A DNA stretch of 64,000 nucleotides from assembly GCA_030141605.1 (NCBI GenBank), contig JAQGDQ010000035.1, forward strand, positions 434,001 to 498,000. The letters are read 5' to 3'. The DNA comes from Tubiluchus corallicola. Lineage: Eukaryota > Priapulida > Priapulimorpha > Priapulimorphida > Tubiluchidae. How positions within the stretch are numbered: position 1 is the stretch's first letter; each line of letters opens with the position of its first letter. The translations under genes and the position numbers were made by a program. Shown here in pieces: positions 1 to 15,600 of this stretch. The notes under the pieces were generated by a model. The model saw only the letters and a program-made list of their open reading frames with translations, was not told where the DNA came from and ran no database searches.

Positions 1-602
1 ATCTTAGGGGACAGGTTAACGATATCAGGATTACCACTCATCAAAGATGAAAAGTCTACTGTTGTAATGGTAAAGGCTATGAGATGACAAGGGTGGGCAA
101 TTTTTTAAGAGCAGATTAGGCTAATTTCCACCAGGCTAGCTAGTCATTCAGTTCCTACCAAAAGCTCTGGAAGATACATTGGTTCAACAGCAGTTTTTTA
201 TAACTGGGCTAATGTAACCGTAAAAACGTTTTAGATAAAACACATTTACAAGCAAAATAGGGTGCCTAAATGAAACTTATGAACTAATTACAAGCAAAGT
301 TTGGGGCTTTCAGATGAAACTTATAAAAAAACTAATGTTTTTCAATAAAGTTAAAGCAGGTGACTTTCTTATAGCAATCTAAACAACTTAATACGGGACA
401 ACTAATAATAATAAAAATTATCTCAGATAGTCTTAGCTTTGTGCCTACAATGAAATTATTTTAGTTTAACAATAAAAATAACATATGTCTGGTAAGATTA
501 TCTATTGCAGTTGTTCTCATCACTAAGCAAGTGCATTGCAAACACACATTGACCAACACCATAAAAGATGCAAATATTATGATTTGAAGATATTGGACTG
601 AC
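1..602. other. intron of the TUG gene, no gene seen
   Basis: On the minus strand this is the intron that follows the last visible TUG exon; its donor GT lies at 602-601. I looked for the rest of the UBX-like domain on the minus strand and did not find it, so the last exon or exons lie beyond the left edge. No repeat or RNA gene was recognised. Confidence 0.5.
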
Positions 603-3600
603 CAGGCTCAGAAGGCCGAAAAACAGCTTGCACATTTACACCATTAGGAAACTGAAAACGAACAATGCATCGTGGATAACGAGAAAACTTTCCTTGTTTT
701 TTAAATTCCCTCATTTGTGCTGTCTGCAGTGGTTCCTCTTCAAACATTTGTCTACAATAGAAAAGCCATAAAAATAATAAAACTTGTCCAGTGTCTATTT
801 AATAATGTGCCATTTGTTACTTATTTTTACATGAGAATATGAAGGTCATCAAGAAGATCACAATTAAATTTATAATTTATTCTATGACAAAAAAGCAATG
901 GAATTACAAATCAGCAATGCAAAAAATTCTCCCTCCAAAGAACAATCACTAACATACTATGACTATACCCAGCGACACAAATGATACAATTGTCATTTTG
1001 TATCCACTGAAATCAGTAAATTATACCAATGAAATTGTTTCATTATTAAAGCATCATTTGTTGCATTATTAAAGCAGTAAATGACAAAAGAAATACAGTT
1101 TACCACCTTTCTTGATGCATGAGATGTTTATATGAAAATGAAATAACTTCTTATTCGTAACTGATAATTTAAACGACAAACTAATTTCACCACTAACGCT
1201 AGGCAACAATGTAAATATAAATATCTGTTTAAAGTTTTAACAGCAGATGCTGAGACCACTGAGTTGCTTGCTAGAATACAGTTTAGGTTGAACCTTGAAT
1301 ACAGGTCAATGGACAGATGGTAAGAATCATAGTATATGTATGAGAACCTACAAGTCTGAGGTGGGATGAATAGTCAAGTGGTCTTATAAGCGTGCTTCCT
1401 GTGAATGGCTGTTGACCACCTTGGTTCGATACTTACTCTGGGAAGTTAGTTTGCCTGTGTAATATCGTGTCTTTGTTTTGTTTTCATTTAAGAACGAGTC
1501 CGCGAGAGCACCATGCAGAGGGTGGCACATGAGGGGTGACGAATTTATATCATTTTTTTCTAACATGAAGGGCGACCCCCAAAACCATATAACCAAGATA
1601 TCAAATCGATCGAGCTACTATTAGCAGAGAAATGACCACATCAAGAAATTGACCTCAAAAGAGGCAAAAAATCACTATTTTGGGGGGTTATTTTAACTTT
1701 TTCTCCTGTATAAACTATTATAGATGGGTCGATGTAAGTTGGCTGGTACATAGACCCAGACATTGTCTTCTGATATCCTAACTTTTTCTGACATACTATT
1801 AATAGTATCAGAGAACGGGATTTTCCAAATTCGGCTCTTTGTTAAGAGTCCAGGGAGAGGTTAAGTTGTAAGGTTCATAACTTTTCCACTGCGGGTTTAC
1901 AGAACTTCTGGTTTTCATGTATGTGTTAACCATCATCCTCACTAATAATATAAAAAAGAAAATTCGCTGGAGCCTGTTTCAACACTTAGTACTGGCAATT
2001 TAAAATTTCACAAAAATCAGCGAAATTCGCCTTTTTTGTAGTTTTTCAATATTTTTTCTATCTATATGCTGGATTATAAGTGACAAATCTGTATTCTAAA
2101 TTTCATGAAAACGCACGAGCTGAGACAATATCATGAATGACATTATATAAAGGGGGCACTGTTAGAAAAAATTGCCATATCAACACACTTTTTTACTTTC
2201 CATAGTTATTCCGTCCATGTGTAAAAAGTAGACATACTTGGCTCAGGTCGTATATGACAGTAGACATTTAGCCACATTTAACCTGCATTTTCTGTGACTA
2301 GTGCTCTAATTTCCTAGTAGCAATAGATTGCTTTGCCATGGAAATTGCTAGAAATTTGCGAATTTCAACTTAAATTGGTTTAGTTATGTCGGAATTTTCA
2401 TATGGCTACAAATATTAATAATTGCCTCTTCTGATGGATTTCAGGACAGGACATCATGCATGCCCCTAGTACCGAGTCCGACCCTGATTCGGGCATTCTC
2501 TACACACTGAATTGCTAATGGATACCAGGAAAGACTAAACAATAAACCCTCTAATAGAAAAGAAGTACCGATTGTTAAGATTGAGAGTCATTTCTAGCGA
2601 ACGAATCTGACAACACTTGGTATATACATATAAATTAGAAATCCGTTCATTTTTATACATCCGTTCATTTTTTATACTTTTTATGTGAATAAGCTTCATG
2701 GCTATACATAGAAGATTATGAATATCAGTACAAAAATGAAAAACTACAAAACTCAGTCAGAATTAATTTCTCTAAGTCCAAAATACTGTTCTTATTGTAG
2801 CAGCATAATCCTATCACTGACGAGTAGTACAAGTAATCAAAACCATAATATATAAATAATAGAGAAAGAATTATCGATGCAGGTAGATTATCGCTAGAAG
2901 ATAGATACAGAAATATAGACAAATATATCATGGGGAAAGTGATAAAGAATATAGAAAAGATATAGAAAGATATAAAGATATAGAAAATCTTACAGTCTAA
3001 ACATGAGACAATATAAGCGTATGGGCCACTTCTAGGGGGATGGCAGTGATATTTAGCTCAGAAAATTTTTCTTCGCCCAAAATTTATTTGTGGCACAAAA
3101 TCGATACTTCTGACAAAAAATATTAATAGTGTGATTGAATGATTGCGCCAATGGCACAAAAATTTTCGATGTTTTACAGTCAAAAAATCACTGGACAAGT
3201 CGTCTGTCCCATATTTTTTGGGCATTCACTCAGATTTAGGGCAATTTTCTTTGTTACCTGGCTTGTACGCCTATGTAAGACAATGAGTAATAACTAGGTA
3301 ATAACCTGTACATAACATTTACAAAGCATAGAAAATAAACAGTCCATAAAACATTTTCCAGTCCTTGCAAGAAGCAATTTCCATTCCGTAGATATTTCAT
3401 TTTTTTAAGATTGGAAGCGCTCTAAATGCGGTCCAGTGTCTTTAGTACAGGCTAATAGATTCACAATATTCGTTTCGTGTGGATAACTAGTCAGAATACC
3501 GCATTTAACACTGGTAAACAGCCCAGAAAACGAACATTTTAGTTCAGTAGTGGTCGGCATCTTGAATGATGGAGTCCAATCCTGTCAGTAGTTTAACCAA

Positions 3601-6600
3601 TGTGCTGGCCAGGCCCCTAGTTGCCAAAGATGAAGTTATGATGTTTTGAAGTATTTTGACAAGATTTGACAACTCATGTTTACCTACACGAAGCTTTTGG
3701 ATGAAGGTTGTTACCTATATTTTCACCCTGATATATGCCTCTTTCAAGGGTCTTTTACAATAGGGTGGAAATTCGCTCCATCGAAATTGTCACTGCAGCA
3801 TAGTGGGATGGGATGCTCTATTCGCATACATATCGATATTTTTGTCCCCGCCCCCGCAGTGGGGGAGATATAAGACTTTGAAATGACTGAGTATTTGCAT
3901 CTTGTGCGTAATGCGAGCTTAAAGACCCCCAGTAGAGCTGAAAGAGGGGGGTTTGGGACAAAAGTCGAAAAGTCATTTTGGAGAAGATAACAAGATCCAA
4001 TACTGTGCAGAGTCAGATCTATTCAAACTCAGTAGTTGCTGCATGACTAATCCTTCAAATATGAGTAAAAAATAGAGAAAAATAGGCATTTTTTCATGAA
4101 AATCGGCCTATGCTGTACCTCTGCTACTATGAGGAGTTGGGCCAAGCGGATTCACATAGTGAATACTAGTGACTAGTGGACCTCATACCCGAACTTTGGT
4201 CTGAATCGGTGTACCTAACCTTGTGCCGGAATTTTTCGATTTTGCATGGTCTTCTGGCGGACACGTTCTTAATATGCATCGTTTTCTACGTTTACACAGT
4301 TTCTTTCTAGGTTTTAAGTCAAATTATGCTTCAAAAGTTAACACTGTAAAAGAACTGTTGCCATGTTTTATTAAGAGATAGCCAGCTTGAATTTAGGCTT
4401 CACAGTACAACAGCAGTGAACGTTGTAAAATATTTGTACTAAATGGCGTTATTACTTAGCCAATGGTTGTGTTGTTCCATCCCGTTATTAGTTGAAACAT
4501 TATGACTGATTATACAGTCACTATTGAATATTTATGATGATTTTCACTGAGAAAAACTTACTTTATCGTATTGTATTTTTCTGTTAACTTGCCAAGTCTA
4601 TAATTAGTAAATAAGATGAATCAACAACTTTCATTAGATGTTTTGATGTCAGTGCTTTTGCAAGTAACAAGATTAATAATAATTACAGCATTATGAGTGT
4701 AGATAATTTTAGACTGCGTTAGTGTTATGTTATGTAATGTACGCAAAATAAACTGTTTGAAATTGAAATTGAAAAAGCTTCATTTGCTGTACTGATTGTG
4801 GCTGTTTACCTCAAAAAGGGAAGATACTACTTTTGGTTCAGTAATACATCTTACAGGATTATCCTTGATAATGTGCTAGGCTCAGTTTTTCCGCCAATAC
4901 AAGAGGCACCATTTATTAGACTCAGAATTAATAGACTTAGGCGCCTAAGTTAATCAAAAATGCCCTATACGGGCCGCTCCTATTCACGTGTATAAAAAGT
5001 GCTGAGAATTGACTCAGATAACTCCACATAATTGAGTCAACATTTTTGCATCATGTACTCAAAATAAGGCAATTGTGTCTGATTAAAGCGCTTTTACTAC
5101 TTTCACGTCATCTTTACATCAATTCTGTGAACTATAATGTACATAGAAACAGTCATGTTAAGTTGTTAAGCACATCTTTGTTTGTAATTAGGTATGTTTA
5201 TCACGTGCTAATATGCTAGTAAACTGGCTTTGCTTTGAATCTGTCATGAATTCTGGAAGCTAAACTTTAATCATTTGACTAGCAGTTTGCTTTCGAAGCT
5301 CCTGCTGCTTTTCACGGGGGAAACAACATTATTACCAACTGCAGCTCTAGCACTAGGTGGCTAGATGTTTTGTTTAAATACGTGCAGCGTAAAGCAACAG
5401 ATTTTCAGCGTTTTAATCAGTACGAGAATTTCATTAACCAACCTTTTTGTGAAGAAATGAAGCTGCCGGCTTTGAATGAATTTCTGTAATTTTTAGTGTT
5501 AGTAATCACATTGTGAGGTGTTTTTATTTTCTTTTAAATTAATTAACTTATATAAATTAGTATTCTTACATAATTGCACATGGGAATTTAGACATTTTGT
5601 TTATAAAATTCATTTAGAGGCTTTACAGTGCATCCTAAGGTGATGAGTGATGACTCATACTTCTGTAGTAGTAATGTCACACCCGTCGGTCAATATATTC
5701 AGTCGGTTAATTGGGTCACAGCACAGTCATCCCAAAATGAGCCTATCAGGTGGCACTTACTGTATTGTCATTAAGTACAGTAGGTCTTGCAGTAAAATAC
5801 TGGCTTCCGCTTTTAGCGTACAGAAATATACAAAAATATAATTAAAAATCCTGTGCAACACTCAATTACTGCCTCATTATGTTCACATGTTGCAGTAATA
5901 TCTAACCACAACCACCACGAAGCCTAAATTTTGTCTTTTCAAGTACAATCTTGAAATAATTTATTAATAACCAACAACTATTACCTCTGAAATCTCAAAT
6001 CGGTGATCATACTCTTAACATCCTCTATGGTAACATCAAAGAAGTTATCGCTGGGATCCTCTAATGCATGAGTTCGCTCTGGTATATCATGCAAACTATA
6101 TATTACTAACTCACGGTCACAAGGCTAAAATAAAAATATTAACATGTAAACGGAGGCATGCAATAAATCATCAAAGTTTTGTTTAAAAAACGATTAAACT
6201 ACCTATTGGTTACTTATACAGCTTTACAGAAAGCCATACACTCATATCTATGTTTGCCGGACCTCGCGTTTACGGATACATAAAATTGGACAAAATCTGG
6301 ACCGCTAACAAGTCACGTACATCATGTAGAAGAAAATATAGAGTAAGTTATACGGAGTTATTTGGTCAATTGCTGACAGTTTTTGTAAACTTTTGCATAG
6401 GAGTGGCCTGTATTAGATGTTTTTGAGACAATTAGGCGATTGATTCTGCATTACCGTGAATCTAATACATGGCACCTGCTGTATTAGCTTTGTCTCAGTA
6501 AATACAGATAATCGGCAAATTCGGACCAATGTCTCCCTACTTTTGTCCAGCAAACCGAGATATGAGTGTATGTAATTTACCTCTGTATTAAGCTTCTCCA

Positions 6601-9600
6601 TAGTAGTGCTAAGTTCATTCTCATAAACATGTTTGCCTTTACTATCTTCTGGAAACTGAAATGAAACATTTAAGCAACATCAGATTCGAGAAACACGTAC
6701 ATTTTTCAGCAATGTCCACGCATTTATTGGCTGACGAAACTGCATTTAATGTTATAGGACGCCAGTAAAACTGTTATTTAACAAATTTAATATGGTCAAA
6801 TTCAGGACTTTGTTGTACGTGATTTTTTGCACCAATTTCACTGAAAATTTTTCATAGTTTTTTTTTAATAAGGAGGCATATGTTTTAACTTTTCAATCAA
6901 ATAACTTTGCATGAATTGCAGTGAACTTCAGTCTTCCTCTGTTAACCTCTTTCATGTAAAACATTGCTGCAGCTTTTAGTGACTAATATCTTTGTTTATG
7001 TTTCTCACTTTTCTTTAATTTCTTTGTGTTTTTTTATGTGATGGTTCGGACTAGAAGGGCCACAGGTACCTGAAAACCACCTTTTGAAGTAGCATGAGCC
7101 AAAAGGCTAATTTGTGCTAATTTTAAGATATGTTCATAAAATGTTCATGGGAATAAATATTTTGTTCGTTGTTTTTTCTAAATAATACGTGGATTATTTT
7201 CTTTTCATTGGTTAATGACATTTTATCCGACTCTCAATAAACAAGTAATGACATGTAATAACAAATTTAATAAGGTTCCAAATATAAAAAAAAATGACAA
7301 TGAGCATCAATGTACAAAAAAGGAAAACCCTTTCCCCAGAATACTGGCGATCTACCCAGGTTTTGCTGAGTGTTCACTGACGGTACAACAGTCCACGCTG
7401 ACAGTCACAGCTTACAGATTTCTTGCATGACAGTGTTGAACAGACGACGTTCCAAACATGGTAAACAATTTAACGTCTACGTGAAGCACAGGATCCCATA
7501 TGGCGATGGAAACAGCCATCACACTCCTCAAGTGAAACTGACCACTTTACAGTCTACCATGCCTATGGTGTTAACCCAACAAATGGCAATTACCTGACAA
7601 TAGAATCGGCAGGTAAAAAAATCCAGGTCACACTGCTCACGTGAACGTCTGGCTTCAGTGATTTAACTTTAAGGTAAAGATCTTCCGCTATGATGGAATA
7701 CTCGTGTACCCACCCAAGTGACCTAGCTACCAGGGGTAGTAATTTATGAGATCAAAATGTGATTTTGTAGAACATCAAATTAAATTAAAAATGCAAAAGA
7801 AAAGTGAATTTTAACTCATCATCATCAGCCTAGCTTATGAATGTAAACAAATAATGTGCACGGTTGTTAGACTAGTGGTTCCCTACATTACCATACTGGA
7901 CCATCACACTTTACTTTTTTATAAAAAATAACTATATATATATTTACTTGAATAGTAACAATGATTTATCATGAATATCATTCACTGGATTAATATTATT
8001 ATCATGAAAACATACTGATATATTACTTGTATGATAAAAACTGTGAACAGAAAAAACAGTCTTAGCAACAAAAATCAGCTTTTGTTTATAGATACTTTAG
8101 TTGTGATAATTTGAAATTATAAAATGTGAGCACTGTGTGTTTTTGTGCAGTCCAGTAGCACAAAAGCATTTATGCATAACATATATTAATACTGATGTTT
8201 GCGCAAGACTGGAACCTATTAGAGAAAAGTAAGCATTTCGAATGAAATAATAGATTATCCGATATATATGGGGTAGTCAGGCTTGGCATTATCGACTTTA
8301 AGCACCTGCTGTGACCACTCTGCTGTTCCTTTTGTAAACTGTACATTTATAGAATCACAGTAAGTGATTGAATTTCAAATTTTTGCTCAAACAGAGTAAA
8401 TGACTTTACACTTACCCAAAAACTATATTAATCCTAATCTGATTCTCAAATTTAATTTTAGCATTCACAAATTTAGGAAATACATAAGTTACAGCATTTC
8501 CCTTAGTTAGTCGACTCATTTTGTTCATTCCCTCTTGCCAGCACTTATAACAAGTACATAATGAAAAGAAAATGACACTAAACTTCTTGACTATATAAAT
8601 ATAATGAAAATATTAGAAAAGAGAAAACTGACCAAAAAGTTGACTGAAAAGCTGACAATGGAATATTAGCATGTATAAACCAATAGAAAATGAAACCTTT
8701 CATGCAGTGACACAGGTAAAGCTCGTGGTACTCACAGCGGCACTTGACTTGACACCCCACCACCCCATGAAAAACCAAGGTAGCAATATCCTTCTGATTT
8801 GAGGTTTGTGAAGTTTAGTGATGTTGCATTGCAGTTGCAATAAATTGTAGAGATAAATTGATAAAATAATTAAGCTCTATTGAAAAATTGTTTGTAAAGA
8901 AATAAATTTTCCTAAACTGAAATTCAATCAATTCTACAAGTTGCTAAAAGTGTTCTTAAAGTTACGTTTCTTAGCAGTGAATGGGTCACAATCTAAGCTT
9001 GATGAGCTTTTGAAAAGAAGCATTTATTTATAACCTTTGCTCTGGATACATCCTTGAATTGTATACACAAAGAAAATCAACCACAAAATAGAAAATTTAG
9101 TGACTGCAGAAAATTAAATGAAAATTTAATACACAAAGAAGCATCACTTACTTTAAATGCTTGAAAATGAGGTTCAGGTTGACTGAATGCAACTGACGTC
9201 TCGGGAACGGATGACGGCGACTGAGATTGAGAAGCAAAATATTCTCGAGCAATGGACACTATCTCATCCTTATTCTGCTGCATAAATTAGACAATAAGCA
9301 TAGTTAGTTCATGCAGACTTTCACAGCGCAACAGCTGGCAACTTCCATCAGAAAAAAATGTCACTGAACATGTATAATAATATTTTACTCCTAATTATAT
9401 TTTCAAAGTGGCAGCTGTCAATTCTGACAGACAAGATTTAACTCAAGATTGTATGATGCATTGTGGAATTTACCCATTTAATAGGCTACAAAATATTACT
9501 AATCCACTTGTAATAACACTTAGTTAAGCTAATAAGTTCATGGTTGAAACAAGGTTTGTAGCTGAATGATAGGCACAGGGGCTTTCAAGTGCGTGGCAAG

Positions 9601-12600
9601 GCGGCCGCTTAGGTAACTATCCTCAATACTAGCTTGCAGTGAGGTAGTATAATTCATAAACTTGTCCGTTTATCTAGAAAGCCACAATCAAACTCACGTT
9701 TACGTGTTTCATTTGAGACTCTTGGCATATCACTTGACCCAGAAATACCTTATGTTACTACAGTTAAAAATTCAAAAGAACAAAGACTTCACGTAAGGTA
9801 TGTTTACGTTACTTCCTAACCTAGGGCATTTCGTTGTTTTTTAAGGTCACCGAAAGGCATTAAGGCAATGGACCCAAAAAGCAAGAAAGGCAAATTAACC
9901 GAAAATGAACTCAAAAACTGATCGGTGATGGGGAAACGAATTCCTAAAATGAAACAGCCAACTCTCCTTAAGCAAAGACACAGCTTTCCTGCTATGTTCA
10001 TGTATTTTTATTCAGGTGAATGGTAGCATGAACATGACGAAAACTAGTTATAATATTGCAGACATCTGTGTCTGCATAAAAGCCATGCCTTTGTTTAAGT
10101 AAGAGCTGGTTGTTATTTTCATTTTTAGCTTAAAAATTAATGTAATTTTTTACTACAGTAATACTTCTTAGGCTGAAAAATGTTTACTAATTAGTAATTT
10201 CAATACGACAGTGGACAAGCAAGTAGCTAGTACAGCCTAACCTGCCACTGTCTCTCAGAGCTTTTTTCCATTGCATCCTTATTGGGCATCGCCTCACTAG
10301 AACTTGAAGAAGTGGCATTTCCTTCCACGTGACTTGTGGCACAAGATGGTACCGATGATGATAACACCTGTTTACCCGAAGTTTTTTTATTTGCACTTTC
10401 GTTTAATCTAGCTTGCTGTTTACTTTGCCTGTCAACTTCTTGGTTTATTCTAAGCATAGTTTCCTCATCAGTCTGTCTGTGTATTAACCTAAATTGCAAA
10501 AAATTGTTTACTGCAAAGTGCCAATGTACCAAGCTCAAAAGAATAAGCAATACATGTGTATATTGGGAGTAATTAACAAGTTAGCATAGTAGGTCATCAA
10601 TTACTGGAGCTTTGCATTTCAAGGAAATCTTACAAATGCGTCACATAGATATTTTCAAAAGCAAAGGTTACAATAAGACAGTGTTCTGTGACAATAAGCC
10701 ATAAAACTCAACAGTTTCTTACATGGTAAAAATATTATTGTAAATCAAAATTAAGCTTTAGCTTTAAACATATATGTACAGAAATTCACAAACCTAATTA
10801 ACGCACTTCCATGAATTATTCCTAATGATTTTAACGTAGTGGCGCCTAAAGCTTTTTCTCCAATAATTTCCTGGCTTGCGTATGTACAAACAGGATGGAG
10901 AACTGTACCTGAATCATCTGTCTGTGATAACAATGTTCCATGAAATTTCCTGAAACAGAAATATCAAATTTAATAAATTAATTCTAACTAAAAATTTTTA
11001 ATTGTTTATTAATTTAATGTGCATTAACACTATTATACCCTAATAGTAAAGGCATCATGTGCTAGCTTACAGCACAAACTGCATATACTAGACATTTGTT
11101 GTTGGCTTGTGCAACCACAGCACACAAGCGACATAAATCACTGAGTAAAGTGACTATAAATCTCTGAAAACCAACTAACATCAAAACAACCCAAACTGTC
11201 AGCTCCTAAAAGATGCTCACCTTACAAATTATAATCACCCAAGCTAAGTGACACAAGTAAAAATTATAAGTTGATATATATTGTATATACTTTCTCCTGG
11301 GAAACTCTCAAATGTTTTTAATTTACTTAAATTAATTTCTCAATGTCTGTGTACAGTGTATTTGTATTGAGTATTTTGAATAGTTAATAGAATCAGTCAC
11401 CTAATTGACTCAAAAACGTCTGGTATAGGGTCGCTCCTATTCAAAAGTATATAAAAACTGTCGGTAATTGACTCAAATAACTTCACATAATTGACTCATT
11501 ATTTTTCCTTCATGCACTTAAAATAAGACACTTGTATGTACCCAACGCGCATACATGTCATGTTACATGTCATAGAAACAGTCATGTTAGGTATAGTTTT
11601 GTTTGTAAGCAGATACGTTTATCACAGAGCTAACACATTAACACAGCGATTTTGCTTTGTATCAGGCACCCTTTTATCCACTGCAGTTAACTTCGTTGCT
11701 TCTGGAAGAAACAAGGTCATCACCAACTGCAGCTGAAAATCTAGGTGACTAGAGGTTTTGCATGAATATGTGCAGTAGCATGTTTTTATCATTATGAGAA
11801 TTTCATAAACCAACTTCTTTATTAAGAAATGAAGCAACTGACCTTCCATGAATTTTTGTCATTTTTAGTGGTAATAATCAGATTTGTGCAATTTTTTATA
11901 TTCTTTTATTAATTCACGCATATAAATTAGTATTCTTAAATAATTACACATAGGAATTTTTGACATTAATATGTTCCTAAAATTCATTTAAAGCCTTTGC
12001 AATGTATAACTAAGGTGTTGAGTCACGGCTCACACTTCAATAGTAGTAAGATTCTATATCTGTCAGCTAATTGAATCAGTCGGTTAATTGGGTCAAAACA
12101 TTTTCGTCCGAAAGCGGGTCTATTAAGCGGCGCCTACTGTATTTTTAATTTGCTCTTGTAAGCATTTTTGTAATTTTTCTATTCATTTGTACACAGTTTT
12201 AATTTAGTTTTTAAGTGTGTTAGTTTAAATGTATAGGCCTATTAATAATGACACTATTGTTTTTATCAGTTTTTTATTAGCTTTTGCATACAAATTTTAA
12301 TGTAAATGACATCCAATTTCATGTTTGCATTGTATGTAATTGTTTAGGAATAAAGAATACTAATAATAATGATAATAATAATAAAGCAGCAGTTACTATA
12401 TTACTGTAATTCAACTTTCGTTTTTCTGAGAAACATTTTTCTGTAAATTAATTTGATATTGTTGCACAATTTCATACTCATGTTTCTGCTCAATAAATTG
12501 TAGAACTTGCAACAATGACATCCGAGGTAAGGTTTTCTCTTGTATTCTATCTCCACTTGGCAACTGCACAGCAACAATGACCTCAGTTTCTTTCCTTGAG

Positions 12601-15600
12601 TTCGTGGCTTCTGATAATTCTAACTGTGCTTTGTTTGGCAAATTAGCAAGGCGAAAAGGCAATGTTACATCTAGAATGCTTCGACCATACCTGAAACGAA
12701 AGACATCAGCAACTTTCATCATTCTAATGTATCTTGTATACACTGAAGTGTATACGGAGTTATTAGAAATGTTGTTGATGATTTTAGTTGGCAGTTCACT
12801 GCAAGAAAAAACAGGTGTTCGCACTACAGTCAATAAAAATTCACATGCTGACATGCATGCACTCATGTGCTCACGCATGCAGTACATAAATGATAACTAC
12901 AATTTCATAAGTGAATGATTGGCAATTATCAACCAAATTTAAGCAACAAAGGACTTGGTTAATAAATGAATGGGTGACCATCATGAAAATGATTTTGAGC
13001 AGTTTCATCTGGCATAAGACTTGCTAGTTGGAATGTTGTACTATATATTCAACAGTGGCTAATGACTCTGCTAACTCAGTATCCCATCTTAAAGTATTAC
13101 CATTGACAATAAGAAAGGTTCTGGTCCCACCACATTGACAACCACCAACATATTAAACAGGCCTGTTTGTTCAGTGCTTAAATGGTATAGGCTTGTAGTG
13201 TGTTAAAAATAACGGGATGTCGAACTTACTTTAGATCAAAGTCTTCGGGGTTGTAAGATTGTTTCTTGCACGCTTCCTCTAGAATCTAGAAATGTACTTA
13301 ATATATTAATAACAAAAGAAATCATATTAAAAATCTTACGTGTACTTAAATCACACGGTGATGCTAATTCACATTAGTTTAAACAATATTTACTGGTCGT
13401 TTTACAAGTCTAATATCAGTACCAAGAGCATATTTGCCTTGGGATAACTAGGTGGTAGCCCAGGCCAACAGATTTTAAGAAGATAGTGTTAAAAAATCCT
13501 ATCCTCCTCAGAAAATGTGTACCCTTTAACACTAGTAGTATATTTTATAACACTTCACAAGCTGTTACAGAGTCAATTTTTATATAAGTGCCACATAGCA
13601 CATGAAAAGTAATGACATACTGTTCAGATATGGGAACATCTCCATATCCAGGAGTTGAGGGCATACAGATTGGCATAGAAGGGGGAGCCAAACAGTTGTC
13701 TCAGATCAATCCTTCCAAAGCTTTCAGTCCTGATGAAGTATCGGCAAAGATGCTTAAGACAATAGCCACTGAATTGGCGCCATCATTTGCTTTTTTCTTT
13801 CAACAGTACTTTCATATAGGAATTCTTCCTTCTGACTGGAAGCAAACATTGGTAACAGTTGTTTACAAGAAGGGTGAAAAGTCATCGCCTGGAAATTATA
13901 GACCAGTCTCCCAAACATGCCTTTCATGCAAGATAATGGAGCATATCATCTTACGTCACATAATGTTTTGCATCACAATATATTATCAGCTTTTCAACAT
14001 GGTTTTAGATAGAAATTGTCATGTGAAATGCAATTAATTAATGCAGTTCAAGACTTGACACCTACTCTAAACGATCACAGCCAAACAGATGTGGTACTGC
14101 TGGACTTCATCAAAGTTGTTAACACTGTGCCACTTATAGACTCCATCATAAGTTCCATTATTATGGGATTCGTGGAAGGATTGCAGCTTTGATATCTGGC
14201 ATCTCTCTTGGTCAAACTCACACAGTATCTGTCAATGAAAGTAAGTCTTCTTGGTCTCCAGTATCATCAGGAGTGTCGCAGTGCTCAGTCCTGGGGCCAG
14301 TTTTGCTCCGTCTATACATCAACAACATTGGCACAAAAATATCATCCCAACTTAGATTTTCTCTGATGATAGTATTATATACAGGGAGATAACATCTCAA
14401 GAAGATCAGATTCAATTGCAATATGATTTACAGGAACTCCATCGGTTGTCTAAGAACTGGCTTATGCAGTTCAACCCTACCAAGTGTTATATTCTAAGTA
14501 TTACTGATAAACAGAAACCAAGCTCGTTCCAATATACAATTGCAGATGTACCGCTGACAAAGATCAGCTCACATGAATGTCTCGGAGCTACAATAAATCA
14601 AAATCTCAACTGGAATGACCACTGTGATAAGATAAAATCTAAAAATGATGGCAACTTGAGCCTTCTTAGAACGAACAATGCTCACTGATTGTTCTGAGGA
14701 AGTTAAAGCAGACTGCTTATCACACCTTAGTTAGACCTAGGCTGGAAGTGCTTGCTGTGCATGGAGCCCCTACACCCAACATAATATCACCAAATTGGAG
14801 AAGGTTCGAATTCAAGCAAACCGTTTTGTTAAAAATGAGCATCGTTGAGTGGATGGCATTGTGACATCACTGCTTCAGCAACTATTTTCAGTTTAAAAAG
14901 TGCAATGACACAAATTTATTCACAATAACATGTAAAGTCACTAACAGGAAACACCAAAACTGTACAGATTTAGGCAAAATAAATGTTTCGTTGAAAACAG
15001 TAAAGAAGTTTCATAGCAACAGACTCATCAGGCTAAACAGTTTCACAGCAACAGACTAAAGGTGGTAATGTTACAGCTGGCTTACAACAGGGAAACCCAG
15101 ATTGGGCAGAGGCTAACAGTAAGTAGTAATGCCTACATCACAAGTAAAATGCAACCAACATGACAAAGGGGACTGTTGGCAGAATTGGAGACATAGTGCT
15201 CTTACAAAAAGTGCTAGGACTGCCAGCATATATATAGCATAATAAAGTCTATTTAAAATATTTACTATAATAAGTTGGATGAGTACACATCACAATATTA
15301 TTGGGTCTACACACTAAATTTGTACACACTAAAATTTGTTAGTAGAATAATATTAAAATGAAGTCAAGAATTAATAAAATTTGCTTCAAACTATCTGACA
15401 TAATGGAAGAATAAATGCACCATCTATCGATAAATTTAAAATGTATATGAGAAGGGATCATAGACGAGTTGAACTCTAGGTCCTGATTTCATTGCAAAGA
15501 AGATTGTAATGGAAAATAGAGTTTATTATACCTGTAAAACTGTTTTATTTGGAGACACTCCGATGTTGACACGTCTGCCATTAGGACACAAAACAGAAAC

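Noticed and set aside
8400-8530. Minus-strand segment resembling part of the TUG C-terminal domain
   Set aside because: TUG exon 6 joins exon 7 directly with matching sequence and phase, and the UBX-like domain is found at 603-751 instead.
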